NCBI GenBank assembly: GCA_049279675.1
Contig: JBAPOP010000059.1
Coordinates: 10,140-74,139 of the forward strand
Length of the DNA stretch: 64,000 nucleotides
Direction: 5' to 3'
Origin: Palsa-147 sp049279675
GTDB taxonomy: Bacteria; Acidobacteriota; Terriglobia; Acidiferrales; UBA7541
A program made the position numbers and the translations under genes. The notes below the pieces were generated by a model. It did not search any database. It was not told the origin of the DNA and saw only the letters and a list, made by a program, of their open reading frames with translations. Below are positions 16,432 to 25,894 of this stretch, piece by piece (position 1 is the stretch's first letter; each line of letters opens with the position of its first letter).

Positions 16432-16563
16432 AGCGCGCAACTCCCATTGAATTCTCTCGGTTTATCGCTCCGAGCGTTCAGTCAATTCAGACTAGCATAC
16501 TTTTTGCGGCGGCAAATTCGCGGGAGAAATGCGGATTCCTGGCAAACACCGAGGCGCGTGCGC

Positions 16564-16806
16564 TTATTCGATGATTTCGAACCGGAATTCTTCGATCACT
16601 GGATTCGTAAGGACCTCGCGAGAGATGCGCTCAACGTGCTGCCGAGCTTCGTCTTTCGTGATTCCCTCGAGCTGAAGAACGAAGAATTTTCCTTGACGCA
16701 CGTCATGCACCTCCGCATGGCCAAGCGACTGAAGCGCATGTTGTATCGTCTGGCCCTGAGGGTCGAAGACCGTCTGCTTCAACATCACCCAAACATGTGC
16801 TTTCAT
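16564..16806 (-). CDS. purS: PurS subunit of phosphoribosylformylglycinamidine synthase
   Basis: An 80-residue PurS: starts KAHVWVMLK, has VFDPQGQTIQHALQSLGH and ends EEFRFEIIE, matching the small dimeric subunit that bridges PurL and PurQ in the FGAM synthase complex of organisms with the split enzyme. ATG 16806 with GAGAGG just upstream is preferred; the longer frame to 16923 runs into the deaminase gene. purQ and purL are not adjacent: the next gene downstream is glmS. The preceding adenosine deaminase stop is eight bases away, so the two are probably co-transcribed. Confidence 0.9.
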   Translation of the reverse strand: MKAHVWVMLKQTVFDPQGQTIQHALQSLGHAEVHDVRQGKFFVLQLEGITKDEARQHVERISREVLTNPVIEEFRFEIIE

Positions 16807-16813
16807 CGGCCTC

Positions 16814-17857
16814 TCACAGTAGGTCCAGTTTTCTAGCGCCGGCGCGGAATTGCTCGAGTAACGGCCGTTTCTCTTCGGGCGGCAGAAAGGAGCTCGAAAA
16901 ACTCGCCTCGGCGAGCCGCACAATTTGCGATTGCGAAAGCCCGAGTGATGCGGCGTGCGAGTATTCGGTCACTAGATCCGTGCCGAACATCGCGGGATCG
17001 TCCGTCGAAAGCACCACGATGATGCCTCTCTCCACAAAGTGCCGCAGGGGATGGTCGGACAATTCGGCTTTTGGTTTGCCGATCTGCTTGGCAAGCGCGC
17101 CCGTGCGCAAATTGCTTGTCAGGCAAATTTCCAGTGGAATGCGAAGCGTAGCCAGCCGTTCCGCGAGCGCGGGATCGCGCATAGCCGCGATGCCATGTCC
17201 GATTCGCTCAACTCCGAGCAGATCCACGGATTCGCGCACGATCTCGGGCCCGCCGATTTCGCCCGCGTGGATTAGCAAATGCAGTCCTTGGCTTCGTGCG
17301 AATTCGTATACAGCCCGAAAATTTCCGGTGGGAACCGAAAGTTCATCACCGCCGATTCCGAATGCCAAGACGCCGCGCTTCTGAAACTTCGCCGCCAACA
17401 CTGCGACCTTCATCGCCGCATCCGCGCCGAATTGCCTGGTGGCGTCGAAGACCCACATCATGCGCAGGCCATTCTCGCGATATCGGTCAGCGACTTCGGC
17501 GAGTGCGGTGAAATTCGCCTCGACATTCTGGCTGTATCGCAGCATTACGCCGATAGACAATGTGACCTCGGCATAAATTACATTTTGCCGAACGAGTTCA
17601 TCCGCGAGGCGATGAGCGATCAGCGAGTAGTCTTCGGGAGTTTTCAGATAGCCGGTGGCCCATTTGAAAGCGTCGAGAAAGCCCGCAAAGTCGGAGTATT
17701 CGTAACGCGCCGCCGCGCTTTCCGGCGAAATCACCACGCCACGCCGCTCGCCGAGCAGGCTCACCGTTTCAGGGCTGATAGAGCCCTCGAGATGCAGGTG
17801 AAGCTCCGCCTTCGGCAATTGTGAGATTTTTGTTGCCAGATCTTGCACGTCTTCCAT
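16814..17857 (-). CDS. Adenosine deaminase family protein
   Basis: Zinc amidohydrolase of the adenosine/aminodeoxyfutalosine deaminase family (347 residues). The metal and catalytic signature is intact: AELHLHLEGS (H20, H22), LLIHAGEIGGPE, ERIGHGIA, and STDDPAMFGTDL near the C-terminus. It could deaminate adenosine in purine salvage or aminodeoxyfutalosine in the futalosine menaquinone route; sequence alone does not separate these. Context is mixed: purS follows eight bases downstream, favouring purine metabolism. The start ATG at 17857 fits the usual N-terminus. Confidence 0.87.
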   Translation of the reverse strand: MEDVQDLATKISQLPKAELHLHLEGSISPETVSLLGERRGVVISPESAAARYEYSDFAGFLDAFKWATGYLKTPEDYSLIAHRLADELVRQNVIYAEVTLSIGVMLRYSQNVEANFTALAEVADRYRENGLRMMWVFDATRQFGADAAMKVAVLAAKFQKRGVLAFGIGGDELSVPTGNFRAVYEFARSQGLHLLIHAGEIGGPEIVRESVDLLGVERIGHGIAAMRDPALAERLATLRIPLEICLTSNLRTGALAKQIGKPKAELSDHPLRHFVERGIIVVLSTDDPAMFGTDLVTEYSHAASLGLSQSQIVRLAEASFSSSFLPPEEKRPLLEQFRAGARKLDLL

Positions 17858-17864
17858 TCCTCGT

Positions 17865-18704
17865 TCAGCGTGAGGGAAGCTGGGGTTTCCCGGCGTTAAC
17901 CCAGGCCGTCAACCAGTAAGATGCAACATCTGTGGACGCATCAGAAATTTGCCGCACAAGTACGGCGCCGGCCTGGCTATAGAATCGGTCGTAATACTCG
18001 TCCGTGTAATCTGATAAATGAGCGCGGGATCTCTGGTCGGCAAGAAGCACGTTTTCCAGCCAGGAATGGGCGCTCAGGCACATCTCAAAGGCGTGGTCAG
18101 TCGGATCCTGCACGTAGGCAGGCTGGTTCGGATGTATATAAAAGAATTGCGAGTACCTATCGATTAGGCTCGAACCGAAGCGCGCCTCTGCGCCGGTCTG
18201 CCCCGAAAGATGTCCGTCAAAGTTCGTCGTCGTCGCGAAGGGGTCGTGAGCTTCGGCGACGTAAAACGCGAGCTGCGCGGCGGCCGCGCGCGCATCTTCC
18301 CAATTGCGCGCCCGGAACGCGTCTGTGAGCTTCTGGCTATATAGTCCAACGCTCCAGGGAAGCAGCCCGTTCGTGTCGAGGGTCCGTTTGCTGTACTTAT
18401 AGGCCGCAACCCGATAATCGCGAGGCAAATCCGCATACGGAAAAATGCCAAACTTTTCGAAGCGAATAAAGCGATTGTGCGACACCGCCGGATTTTTCTG
18501 TGCTGCATCGATCGGATCGAGGACGTGCTGAATCAGAAATTGGCGATTGCCTTCGAAGTAATAGCGAACTTCATCCGGAAGAATGTCCACCGCCTTCGTC
18601 ACGATGAGGCGCTCCGCGTTTCCACCCCAGCTGAATGCCGCCGGCGGGATACACAGAAGGCTCACAAGCGCCGTGATTACGGCGGCGCGAAAAACAGACC
18701 TCAT
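17865..18704 (-). CDS. Secreted zinc-dependent phospholipase C / S1-P1 nuclease-like protein
   Basis: A 279-residue exported protein. The signal peptide ends AAFS and would expose an N-terminal Trp (WGGNAERLIV), which in the PLC/P1-nuclease fold is a zinc ligand through its amino group. Further family-like features are SHNRFIRFE, YVAEAHDPFATTTNFDGHLSG (a His-x3-Asp-type cluster) and HAFEMCLSAHSW. This supports a metal-dependent phosphodiesterase fold, but substrate and activity are uncertain. Its start overlaps the permease stop by four bases (ATGA), so it is translationally coupled to the gene upstream. Confidence 0.65.
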   Translation of the reverse strand: MRSVFRAAVITALVSLLCIPPAAFSWGGNAERLIVTKAVDILPDEVRYYFEGNRQFLIQHVLDPIDAAQKNPAVSHNRFIRFEKFGIFPYADLPRDYRVAAYKYSKRTLDTNGLLPWSVGLYSQKLTDAFRARNWEDARAAAAQLAFYVAEAHDPFATTTNFDGHLSGQTGAEARFGSSLIDRYSQFFYIHPNQPAYVQDPTDHAFEMCLSAHSWLENVLLADQRSRAHLSDYTDEYYDRFYSQAGAVLVRQISDASTDVASYWLTAWVNAGKPQLPSR

Positions 18705-20275
18705 CTCTTCGGCTCCTGCGGTGGTCCCGGCGTCGGCGCAAACTCGCTATGATGCCGGCTGTAACTAAAATAGATTACCAGACCAATGGCTAACCAGACG
18801 AAGAAGCGGATCCAAGTCTCAATCTCCAATCCCATCATAAGCAGAAAACAAAAGGCAATGCTCAAAATCGGCACGACAGGGCCGCCCGGCGCACGGAAGC
18901 CGCGACGTCGATTCGGATCGCGATAGCGCAGTATCAAGACGCCCACCGACACGAGTACAAACGCGAAGAGCGTGCCGATGTTTGAGAGGTTCGCCAGCGT
19001 GCCGATATCGAAGAGTCCAGCCGGAATTCCCACGACAAATCCCGCAATCCACGTCGCGATATCCGGAGTGCGAAACCTCGGATGCACGTGCCCGAAGATT
19101 TTCGGCAGCAAGCCGTCTCGCGACATCGCGAACCAGACGCGCGCCTGACCAAGTTGAAACACGAGCAGGGAAGAAATCATCCCCATCATCGCGCCGAATA
19201 GAACCGCAAGCCGCGTCCAATGCAGTCCAACCGAACCCGTTTGATCGCCGATTTTCTTGAGTGCGTTCACCACCGGCGCGGCATCGTCTAGCACGGATTG
19301 CCAGGGCACCAGTCCCGTCAGCACGACAGCGACAGCAATATAAAGTATGGTGCAAATGAATAACGTCAGCAGGATTCCAATCGGCAGGTCGCGCTGCGGA
19401 TTCTTCGCTTCCTCCGCCGCCGTCGAAACCGAGTCGAAGCCGATGTAAGTGAAAAAGATAATGGATCCGCCCGTAAGAATGCCCGGCCAGCCGTTGGGAA
19501 CAAACGGGTGATAGTTTGACGGGTGAATGAACTCAGCGCCCGCGATGATAAAGGCGATGATTGCCGCGATCTTAAGCAGCACCATGATGTTGTTTGCTTC
19601 AGCGGACTCGCGAATTCCGCGCACCAACACGACAGTTAGCAACATCACGACTAGAAATGCAGGGAAGTCGAATCCGAAATGCCAGCCCGGTAAATAAAGG
19701 TCTTTCCCCGCGAAATCCTGAAGCCCGGCCGGGAGGTAAGCTGGTGAAATCCATCGTAAAGGCGGATGCCAACCGAACCAGTCGAGCAGATTCACCATGT
19801 GTTGCGCGAATCCAACGCTCACCGCCATGTTGCTCACGGCGTACTCGAGAATCAGATCCCAGCCGATGATCCACGCGATCAGTTCACCCATCGTCGCGTA
19901 TGTATAGGTGTATGCGCTTCCAGCGATGGGAATCATCGAGGCGAGTTCGGCGTAGCAAAGTGCCGTGAAGCCGCAGACAATCGCGACGAGAACGAGCGAA
20001 AGGGCGAGTGCCGGTCCGGCGCCGGGTCGCCCGGTAGTTGCAGTGTGATGAATCAGGAAATCGAGCAGCGGCGCATTCAGAATCGAACTCGTATCGAACT
20101 TCTGGCCGGCGATCGCGGTCCCAATCACGGTAAAAATCCCTGAACCGATCACAGCCCCGACTCCTAGGGCGGTCAAGCTCAGCCAGCCGAGGGTCTTTTT
20201 GAGCTGTCTGTCGGGATGTTCGGAATCGGAGATGAGCCGGTCAATGCTCTTTTTTTGAAAGAGCTGCTGCTTCAC
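18701..20275 (-). CDS. APC-superfamily amino acid permease (cationic amino acid transporter type)
   Basis: A 524-residue polytopic membrane protein with about 12 to 14 hydrophobic segments. The N-terminal LTALGVGAVIGSGIFTVIG motif is typical of the APC/CAT family, together with GFDSVSTAAEEAKNPQRDLPIGI and the ESAEANNIMVLLK region. It resembles YfnA/CAT-type transporters for cationic or branched amino acids; the substrate cannot be fixed. Start is GTG at 20275 with GGAAGG upstream, and a good promoter lies 40 bases further. It is followed by the PLC-like gene. Confidence 0.88.
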   Translation of the reverse strand: MKQQLFQKKSIDRLISDSEHPDRQLKKTLGWLSLTALGVGAVIGSGIFTVIGTAIAGQKFDTSSILNAPLLDFLIHHTATTGRPGAGPALALSLVLVAIVCGFTALCYAELASMIPIAGSAYTYTYATMGELIAWIIGWDLILEYAVSNMAVSVGFAQHMVNLLDWFGWHPPLRWISPAYLPAGLQDFAGKDLYLPGWHFGFDFPAFLVVMLLTVVLVRGIRESAEANNIMVLLKIAAIIAFIIAGAEFIHPSNYHPFVPNGWPGILTGGSIIFFTYIGFDSVSTAAEEAKNPQRDLPIGILLTLFICTILYIAVAVVLTGLVPWQSVLDDAAPVVNALKKIGDQTGSVGLHWTRLAVLFGAMMGMISSLLVFQLGQARVWFAMSRDGLLPKIFGHVHPRFRTPDIATWIAGFVVGIPAGLFDIGTLANLSNIGTLFAFVLVSVGVLILRYRDPNRRRGFRAPGGPVVPILSIAFCFLLMMGLEIETWIRFFVWLAIGLVIYFSYSRHHSEFAPTPGPPQEPKR

Positions 20276-20314
20276 TCGCCACCTTCCCTCGTTTCCGGGG
20301 ATGAAAGACCAGGA

Positions 20315-20343
20315 AATGTAACCTGATAGGGCCGTCTTCGCAA
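20315..20343 (-). promoter_or_regulatory. Promoter of the amino acid permease
   Basis: Minus-strand TTGCGA (20343-20338), 17-nt spacer, TACATT (20320-20315). The predicted transcript starts about 30 nt before the permease GTG. Confidence 0.5.
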
Positions 20344-20371
20344 TGGAATTGCTGGCGGGGAAGCGTCGCGC

Positions 20372-22576
20372 CTACGCGAGTTGAAGATTCGCGTAGCGCT
20401 CTTTTAACTTTTTCGTGCCGTGATCGACAAAACTCACGGTCAACATTCGGTCGTCGTCTTCCTCTTCGACCGAGATAATTGTGCCCATGCCGAAGACCGA
20501 ATGCCTTACGCGCGTCCCGATCAGCGGGTGCGATTTTGATCGCCCAGATCCCGCAGCGCGACCTCCGATGGAGCGTCCACCATAAGCTGTCTTAGGCCGT
20601 GACTGGTAGTAATCGGGATCCGGCTCGTACCTGCGCGTTTCGCCTGCTTCCGCGAGCGACCCAGCGAGCGTCTCGATCAACTCGCCCGGAATCTCGCGAA
20701 GGAACCGCGACGGCGCGGACGAACGCAGCCGCTCCTCGCCATAGTTACGTCGAAAGAGCGCGCGCGACAACGTCAGCGATTTTTTCGCGCGCGTCATCCC
20801 AACGTAGCATAGCCGCCGCTCTTCCTCGACATCATCGTTGCTGCCAATCGAGCGACTGTGTGGTAGCAAGCCTTCCTCGAGGCCGGCGAGGTAAACACTT
20901 TCGAATTCCAGTCCCTTCGCGCTGTGCAGAGTCATCAGCGTGACGTTCACGTCTTCCTGGTAATCGTCTGCGGCGCTCACCAACGCCGCCTGATCGAGAA
21001 CGTCCTGCAACGTTTGCCCGGCCTCCGTCGCCTCCGCCATCGCGTTGACAAGTTCGGTCAGATTTTCCATTCGCGACGTGTGCTCGAGCTTGTCCTGCTG
21101 CTCGACCCATGCGAGATAGCCCGTGCGCTCAAGCACCTGCCTCAGCATTTCGGCGGGCTCGCTATCGCGGACCTCGGCCTGCATCGTTTCGATCAGGTAG
21201 CGAAACCCTCGCAGCGCGGCACCGCTTCGAGTCACCCCGGGTTGCGCGATAGTCTGAATCGCGTCCCAGATGCTTGCGCCTTGCGTCTTCGACGCGTTCT
21301 GAAGAGTCTCAACTGTTGTCTTTCCGATTCCGCGCGGCGGCGTGTTCAGCACGCGGAGCAGCGCGACGTCGTCCTCAGGGTGAAAAAGCAGCCGCACGTA
21401 CGCTAGCGCGTCTCGCACTTCCGCGCGTTCGTAAAAGCTGAATCCACCAACTACGCGATAGCGGGTTCCAACGCGGCGCAGCGACTCTTCGAGTGCGCGT
21501 GACTGAGCTGTGGTGCGATAGAGAACCGCGACATGCGCATCGGGCTCATTTCGCACGAACGATGAGATTTCTCCCGTGATGAATTCCGCCTCGGCCAAAG
21601 CGTCTTGCGCTTCGAAAAAGCGCACATTCTGCCCGCCGCTCTGCACCGCCTCGAGTGTCTTTCCAAGTCGCGAAGCGTTGTGCGAAACAACGCCCGCGGC
21701 AGCATCAAGAATCGTTTGCGTTGAACGATAGTTCTTTTCGAGGCGAATGACTTGCGTTCCGGGAAAATCTTCGATGAACCGCTTCATGTTCCCGGCGCGC
21801 GCTCCGCGCCAGCCGTAGATTGATTGATCTTCGTCTCCGACAACGCAGATATTCTTGTCGCCGCCCGCGAGGAGCCGCACCAACTCCTCCTGTGCCGCAT
21901 TGGTATCCTGAAATTCATCCACCTGAATGTAGCGGAGCCGTTTGTTCCATTCGGCTCGCGCGTCCGGATGCTCCCGAAGTACGCGTGTCGCGAAGAGAAG
22001 CAGATCGTCGAAATCAACGGCGCCGGCGCGGCGCAGGATGCGCTCGTACGTCTCAAATACCGAAGCGGCAGCGCGAGAAGCGGCGTCGTAAGCCTCCCCG
22101 GCCATTTGTCCCGGAGTGACGCCATGATTTTTCGCGCGGCTAACGCGCTCCCGAAAGCTTCGAGGAGTGTATTCGCGGTCGTCCAATTGCAATTCCGCGA
22201 GCGCGAGCTTGACGGCGCGAATCTGCGCGTCATCGTCGTAAATTGTGTAATCGCGGGGAAGCCCGATTCGTGTGGCTTCGCGCCTCAAGAGCCGGGCGGA
22301 GAACGAATGAAACGTGGAAATCAAAATTTCCGAAGCATCGAGGCCTCGTGCACGCAGCAGATCGGTGATGCGCTGCTTCATCTGCTCGGCAGCTTTGTTC
22401 GTGAATGTGACGCAGAGAATTGATCGTGGATCGACGCCCATCTCGACGAGATGCGCGGCGCGATACGTAATCACGCGCGTCTTGCCCGTTCCCGCGCCGG
22501 CAAGCACCAGCACGGGGCCTTCGGTCGCTAAGACTGCGGCGCGTTGCTTCTCATTCAATTGTTCGAGTTCGGGCAT
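20372..22576 (-). CDS. pcrA: UvrD/PcrA-type DNA helicase
   Basis: Superfamily 1A 3'-5' helicase for nucleotide excision/mismatch repair and removal of recombination proteins (734 residues). Motifs in order: LNEKQRAAV Q-motif, Walker A GAGTGKT (27-33), TFTNKAAEQMKQR, VDEFQDTN, VGDEDQSIYGWRGA, LEKNYRST, LMTLHSAKGLEFE, and VGMTRAKKSL. The C-terminus (GTRVRHSVFGMGTIISVEEE) is the Tudor-like RNA-polymerase-binding tail of PcrA/UvrD. Single gene with its own promoter. PcrA versus UvrD naming is conventional here. Confidence 0.95.
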   Translation of the reverse strand: MPELEQLNEKQRAAVLATEGPVLVLAGAGTGKTRVITYRAAHLVEMGVDPRSILCVTFTNKAAEQMKQRITDLLRARGLDASEILISTFHSFSARLLRREATRIGLPRDYTIYDDDAQIRAVKLALAELQLDDREYTPRSFRERVSRAKNHGVTPGQMAGEAYDAASRAAASVFETYERILRRAGAVDFDDLLLFATRVLREHPDARAEWNKRLRYIQVDEFQDTNAAQEELVRLLAGGDKNICVVGDEDQSIYGWRGARAGNMKRFIEDFPGTQVIRLEKNYRSTQTILDAAAGVVSHNASRLGKTLEAVQSGGQNVRFFEAQDALAEAEFITGEISSFVRNEPDAHVAVLYRTTAQSRALEESLRRVGTRYRVVGGFSFYERAEVRDALAYVRLLFHPEDDVALLRVLNTPPRGIGKTTVETLQNASKTQGASIWDAIQTIAQPGVTRSGAALRGFRYLIETMQAEVRDSEPAEMLRQVLERTGYLAWVEQQDKLEHTSRMENLTELVNAMAEATEAGQTLQDVLDQAALVSAADDYQEDVNVTLMTLHSAKGLEFESVYLAGLEEGLLPHSRSIGSNDDVEEERRLCYVGMTRAKKSLTLSRALFRRNYGEERLRSSAPSRFLREIPGELIETLAGSLAEAGETRRYEPDPDYYQSRPKTAYGGRSIGGRAAGSGRSKSHPLIGTRVRHSVFGMGTIISVEEEDDDRMLTVSFVDHGTKKLKERYANLQLA

Positions 22577-22623
22577 GTATGACTTTGGATTTCTGTGAGA
22601 CGCACTCTGATTGTGGCCAATTG

Positions 22624-22652
22624 ATTCTAGCGGAGCAAGACGACTTCGGCAA
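22624..22652 (-). promoter_or_regulatory. Promoter of pcrA
   Basis: Minus-strand TTGCCG (22652-22647), 17-nt spacer, TAGAAT (22629-22624), predicting a leader of about 40 nt before pcrA. Confidence 0.5.
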
Positions 22653-22695
22653 ATTGACGCATATTCCCGCGCAAAACCGTTGGTGCAAAATCGGT

Positions 22696-23355
22696 TTAGT
22701 GCTGAATCGTGGAGGCCAGCGGAATCTCAAAGAACATCAATGGCTTGTTGCCCTCAACGATTTTCACATCGGGGATATAGAGGATCGCATCCGGTACTAG
22801 CGCAAAATCATGGTCGACGTCGAAGAAGAGATACCCGTGAATCGTAGCCAACGGCGGGATCACGTCCGCGTCGAACGCAAACGGACGCAGTTCGTCGGTA
22901 AGTTTATCCACTTTCTTGTCGTGCGTCGGTGTGTTGACTGTCGGCAATCGTCGTTTGGTTGTGACATCCGGCGACCCCGCCGGATAAATAATCAAGCGTG
23001 CGACCTGTCTCGGACTGAGTGACTCGACTTTGTCGTGCGCTTCTCCCGCTCCGCCAATCTCAAGCCGGATCGAATTCATTGTGAGGCGCATCGCCTTCGG
23101 GGTTTCGTTGTGGAACGACACGTCCAGCGCGAGAATTCCGCCCTTGTACGGGTTTTGCTTGCCGAAAATCTGCTCGGCTTTGGCTGCGTCAATGCATGGT
23201 TCGGCCGTTACCGTCAGCCCTTCGTGATGATCGTGCGCGGGAACTGTCGCGGTCGGTGCTGGAGGCGCGGGGGGAGTTTGTCCCTGCTGTGTTGATTGTG
23301 CGCGGCTACCTGCCGCCAGAATGAGCAGTCCGAGAATCAGGCTCGCCTGTCGCAT
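22696..23355 (-). CDS. Secreted protein of unknown function
   Basis: A 219-residue product with a clear signal sequence (RQASLILGLLILAAGSRAQ) followed by a Pro/Thr-rich linker with PAHDHHEG. The globular part contains PCIDAAKAEQIFG, LDVSFHNETPKAMRLTMNSIRLEI and VDHDFALVPDAILYIPDVKI. The LDVSFHN...N segment resembles periplasmic immunoglobulin-like domains, but I do not recognise a named family. ATG 23355 was preferred to the GTG at 23376. It is divergent from the LPS operon. Confidence 0.7.
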   Translation of the reverse strand: MRQASLILGLLILAAGSRAQSTQQGQTPPAPPAPTATVPAHDHHEGLTVTAEPCIDAAKAEQIFGKQNPYKGGILALDVSFHNETPKAMRLTMNSIRLEIGGAGEAHDKVESLSPRQVARLIIYPAGSPDVTTKRRLPTVNTPTHDKKVDKLTDELRPFAFDADVIPPLATIHGYLFFDVDHDFALVPDAILYIPDVKIVEGNKPLMFFEIPLASTIQH

Positions 23356-23498
23356 TGGTCGGACGTTAAGATGCACTGAGGCCGGAGCAAGTTGTGAGGT
23401 ACACCGGCGACTCCGCAGCTATAATACCGGGTTTGTTCTGTGCGTGTTGAAGGTGTTGTACATCAGCTTGTTTATCAGCTTATCAAGCGGCGACGACT

Positions 23499-24821
23499 GT
23501 GTACTTTCTCTATAGCGTGCTGACGGCCACGGGGATGCTCCTCTTGTCTCCTTACTTTGCTGTGAAAGGCTTCCGGACAGCGAAGTATTGGCACAATCTG
23601 CGCGAGCGCTTCGGCATTTTGCCTGGGGAAGTCGTCGCGCGGGCTTCGCAGGCACAGGGCTCGATTTGGATCCACGCCGTTTCCGTAGGAGAGGTACTCG
23701 CTGCGATTCCATTCGGAAGAGAGCTGAAGCGGAGATACCCGGAGCGAAGCATCTTCGTTTCGACGACCACGGACACGGGACAGCGTCTCGCGCGAGAACG
23801 CTTCGATTTCGCCGATGGCGTTTTCTATTTTCCTCTCGATTTTCGTGGAGCCGTTCGCCGGGCATTCCGTGCGATTCATCCGGCGCTTGTCGTTATCGTC
23901 GAGACGGAGATATGGCCAAATTTTCTTCGTGAAGCGCGGGACCGCAATGTTCCCGTGGTCTTCATCAACGCGCGGATTTCGGAACGGTCGTTCCGGCGCT
24001 CGAAGGTATGGCGCCACGTTGGCGGTGGATTTTTTGAGGAGGTGCTTGGCGACGCGACGCTTTTCCTCGCGCAGAGCGAGGCAGACGCCAATCGCCTCGA
24101 CGAAATGGGCGCACCGCCGGATCGCGTCGTCGTCACGGGCAACCTGAAATACGATGGTGATCCTCCGGCCGTCGGCGCGTTCGTCACGTGGCTTGCCGGG
24201 CAGACGCAGGCGCAGGAACGTTGGCCGGTCGTCGTTGCAGGCAGCGTCGTCGCGGACGAAGAAGAGGCCGTCCTTGCCGCCTACGATGTCGTCCAGCGCC
24301 AATGGCGCCGCGCGCTGCTGGTGCTCGCGCCGCGAAAGCCGGATCGATTCGACGTTGCGGCGAAAATTGTCGCCGATCGCGGCTGGAAAGCGGAGCGGCG
24401 CAGCGCACTCGATCTCACTCGCCCGCTGGATGAAAATGCCGACGTGCTCATCCTCGATTCCATCGGTGAATTGGGAGGAATGTATTCCATCGCCGATGCC
24501 GTTTTTGTGGGGGGCTCGCTTGTTCAGGCGGGCGGCCACAATATTCTCGAACCAGCTTGGTTCGAGCGCGCTCCGGTATTCGGGCCTTCGATGGAAAACT
24601 TTCGCGATATGGCGCAGCTCTTTTCCAGCGAAGGGGCGGGCGTTCAAGTTCGCAGCGGCGAGCAACTTGGTAAGACCTGGGTCCAACTCATCCGCGACAC
24701 TGCGGTGCGCGATCATATGGGGAAAAAGGCGAAAGAACTCGCCGAGAAGAATCGCGGCGCCACCACTCGCTCGCTCGAACATATCGCAGCAATTCTTCGG
24801 CCGGATCGGGGCCCTGCGTGA
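23499..24821 (+). CDS. waaA: 3-deoxy-D-manno-octulosonic acid (Kdo) transferase
   Basis: Transfers Kdo from CMP-Kdo to lipid IVA at the inner membrane (GT30 family). The 440-residue protein has an N-terminal membrane anchor (YSVLTATGMLLLSPYFAV), the RERFG acidic site region, IWIHAVSVGEVLAA, VIVETEIWPNFL, FINARISERSF and the CMP-binding VFVGGSLVQAGGHNILEPAW. The start is GTG 23499. A perfect -10 hexamer TATAAT lies at 23420-23425 without a well-spaced -35. First gene of a tightly packed LPS operon; its stop overlaps lpxK by four bases. Confidence 0.94.
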   Translation: MYFLYSVLTATGMLLLSPYFAVKGFRTAKYWHNLRERFGILPGEVVARASQAQGSIWIHAVSVGEVLAAIPFGRELKRRYPERSIFVSTTTDTGQRLARERFDFADGVFYFPLDFRGAVRRAFRAIHPALVVIVETEIWPNFLREARDRNVPVVFINARISERSFRRSKVWRHVGGGFFEEVLGDATLFLAQSEADANRLDEMGAPPDRVVVTGNLKYDGDPPAVGAFVTWLAGQTQAQERWPVVVAGSVVADEEEAVLAAYDVVQRQWRRALLVLAPRKPDRFDVAAKIVADRGWKAERRSALDLTRPLDENADVLILDSIGELGGMYSIADAVFVGGSLVQAGGHNILEPAWFERAPVFGPSMENFRDMAQLFSSEGAGVQVRSGEQLGKTWVQLIRDTAVRDHMGKKAKELAEKNRGATTRSLEHIAAILRPDRGPA

Positions 24822-25894
24822 CGTCATACCGCACGCTTTTGCGGCCGCTCTCCGTGCCATACGAGGTATTCGCGCGACTTCGTGCGTGGAGCTATCGAAA
24901 GGGAATTGTGCAAACGCGGCGCCTTCCGGGCGCCGTGATTAGCGTTGGCAACCTGACCGTTGGCGGCACCGGAAAGACGCCATTCGTCATTTGGCTCACG
25001 CAAAATTTATTGGATCGAGGGAAACACGTCGCGGTTCTTACGCGCGGTTATCGGGGCCAATTTCGCGGAATTCTGCGCGGTCATTGGGCCGATCAAGCAA
25101 AGCAGTCGCCCGCAATTTACGCCAGCCTCGGTGACGAGACTCGCATTTTGGTGAGCGAGCTCGCAAAACATTCAAACGCCGAATCCAACTTTGCTATCGG
25201 CGTCGGTCCCAATCGCTTTGGCAGGGGATCCGAACTGGCGCAGGTCGGCTTCGACTGGTTCGTCCTCGATGACGGATTCCAACATCTTCAACTCGCGCGC
25301 GACGTCAACATTCTCTTGATCGACGCGACAAACCCGTTCGGCGGAGGCTATCTTTTGCCAGCGGGCAATCTCCGCGAGCCGCGGTCCGCTCTCGAGCGCG
25401 CTGATATCGTCGTGATCACTCGACGTGAGCACGCTCCTGCGGTAGAAACAATCGTGCGTCGTCACTCCTCCGCTCCGATTTTTTACTCCACTATAAAACT
25501 TCGAAGCCTTACGACGGCCGTCGCACAGCAGCAAGGCGATCCACGCGTCGATCCGCCTCGAAGCGCACTATTTGCGTTCAGCGCCATCGGCAATCCCACC
25601 GCATTCTTTGACAATATGCGCGAATGGGGCCTTCCTGTTGTTGGGCACGCTGCGTTTCCCGATCACCACAAGTTTTCGCGCGCCGATATCGAGGGCATTG
25701 AAATTCAGGCGCGCACTGCCAGCGCAGACGCTCTGGTATGCACAAAAAAAGACGTGATGAACCTCGGCGGCGTTGGGACCGGCGGACTTCCAATTTGGGT
25801 CTGCAACGTATCGCTCGAGATGAAGGATTACGAAGACTTCTGGCGCGCTGCAGGCGAGATTCTGCGGTGCAAACGCCCGGAGTTCGCGCTTTGA
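24818..25894 (+). CDS. lpxK: Tetraacyldisaccharide 4'-kinase
   Basis: Phosphorylates the 4' position of the lipid A disaccharide at the inner membrane. The 358-residue protein has the P-loop NLTVGGTGKTPFV, TRGYRG, VLDDGFQH and the Raetz-pathway hallmark DATNPFGGGYLLPAGNLREPRSAL. GTG start at 24818 overlaps the waaA TGA (GTGA). Its own TGA overlaps the next gene's TTG, indicating continuous coupled translation through the operon. Confidence 0.95.
   Translation: MTSYRTLLRPLSVPYEVFARLRAWSYRKGIVQTRRLPGAVISVGNLTVGGTGKTPFVIWLTQNLLDRGKHVAVLTRGYRGQFRGILRGHWADQAKQSPAIYASLGDETRILVSELAKHSNAESNFAIGVGPNRFGRGSELAQVGFDWFVLDDGFQHLQLARDVNILLIDATNPFGGGYLLPAGNLREPRSALERADIVVITRREHAPAVETIVRRHSSAPIFYSTIKLRSLTTAVAQQQGDPRVDPPRSALFAFSAIGNPTAFFDNMREWGLPVVGHAAFPDHHKFSRADIEGIEIQARTASADALVCTKKDVMNLGGVGTGGLPIWVCNVSLEMKDYEDFWRAAGEILRCKRPEFAL

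Noticed and set aside
16432..16563. glmS ribozyme/leader RNA ahead of glmS
   Set aside because: No conserved glmS ribozyme core is recognisable in 130 bases, and the ribozyme is known mainly from Firmicutes.
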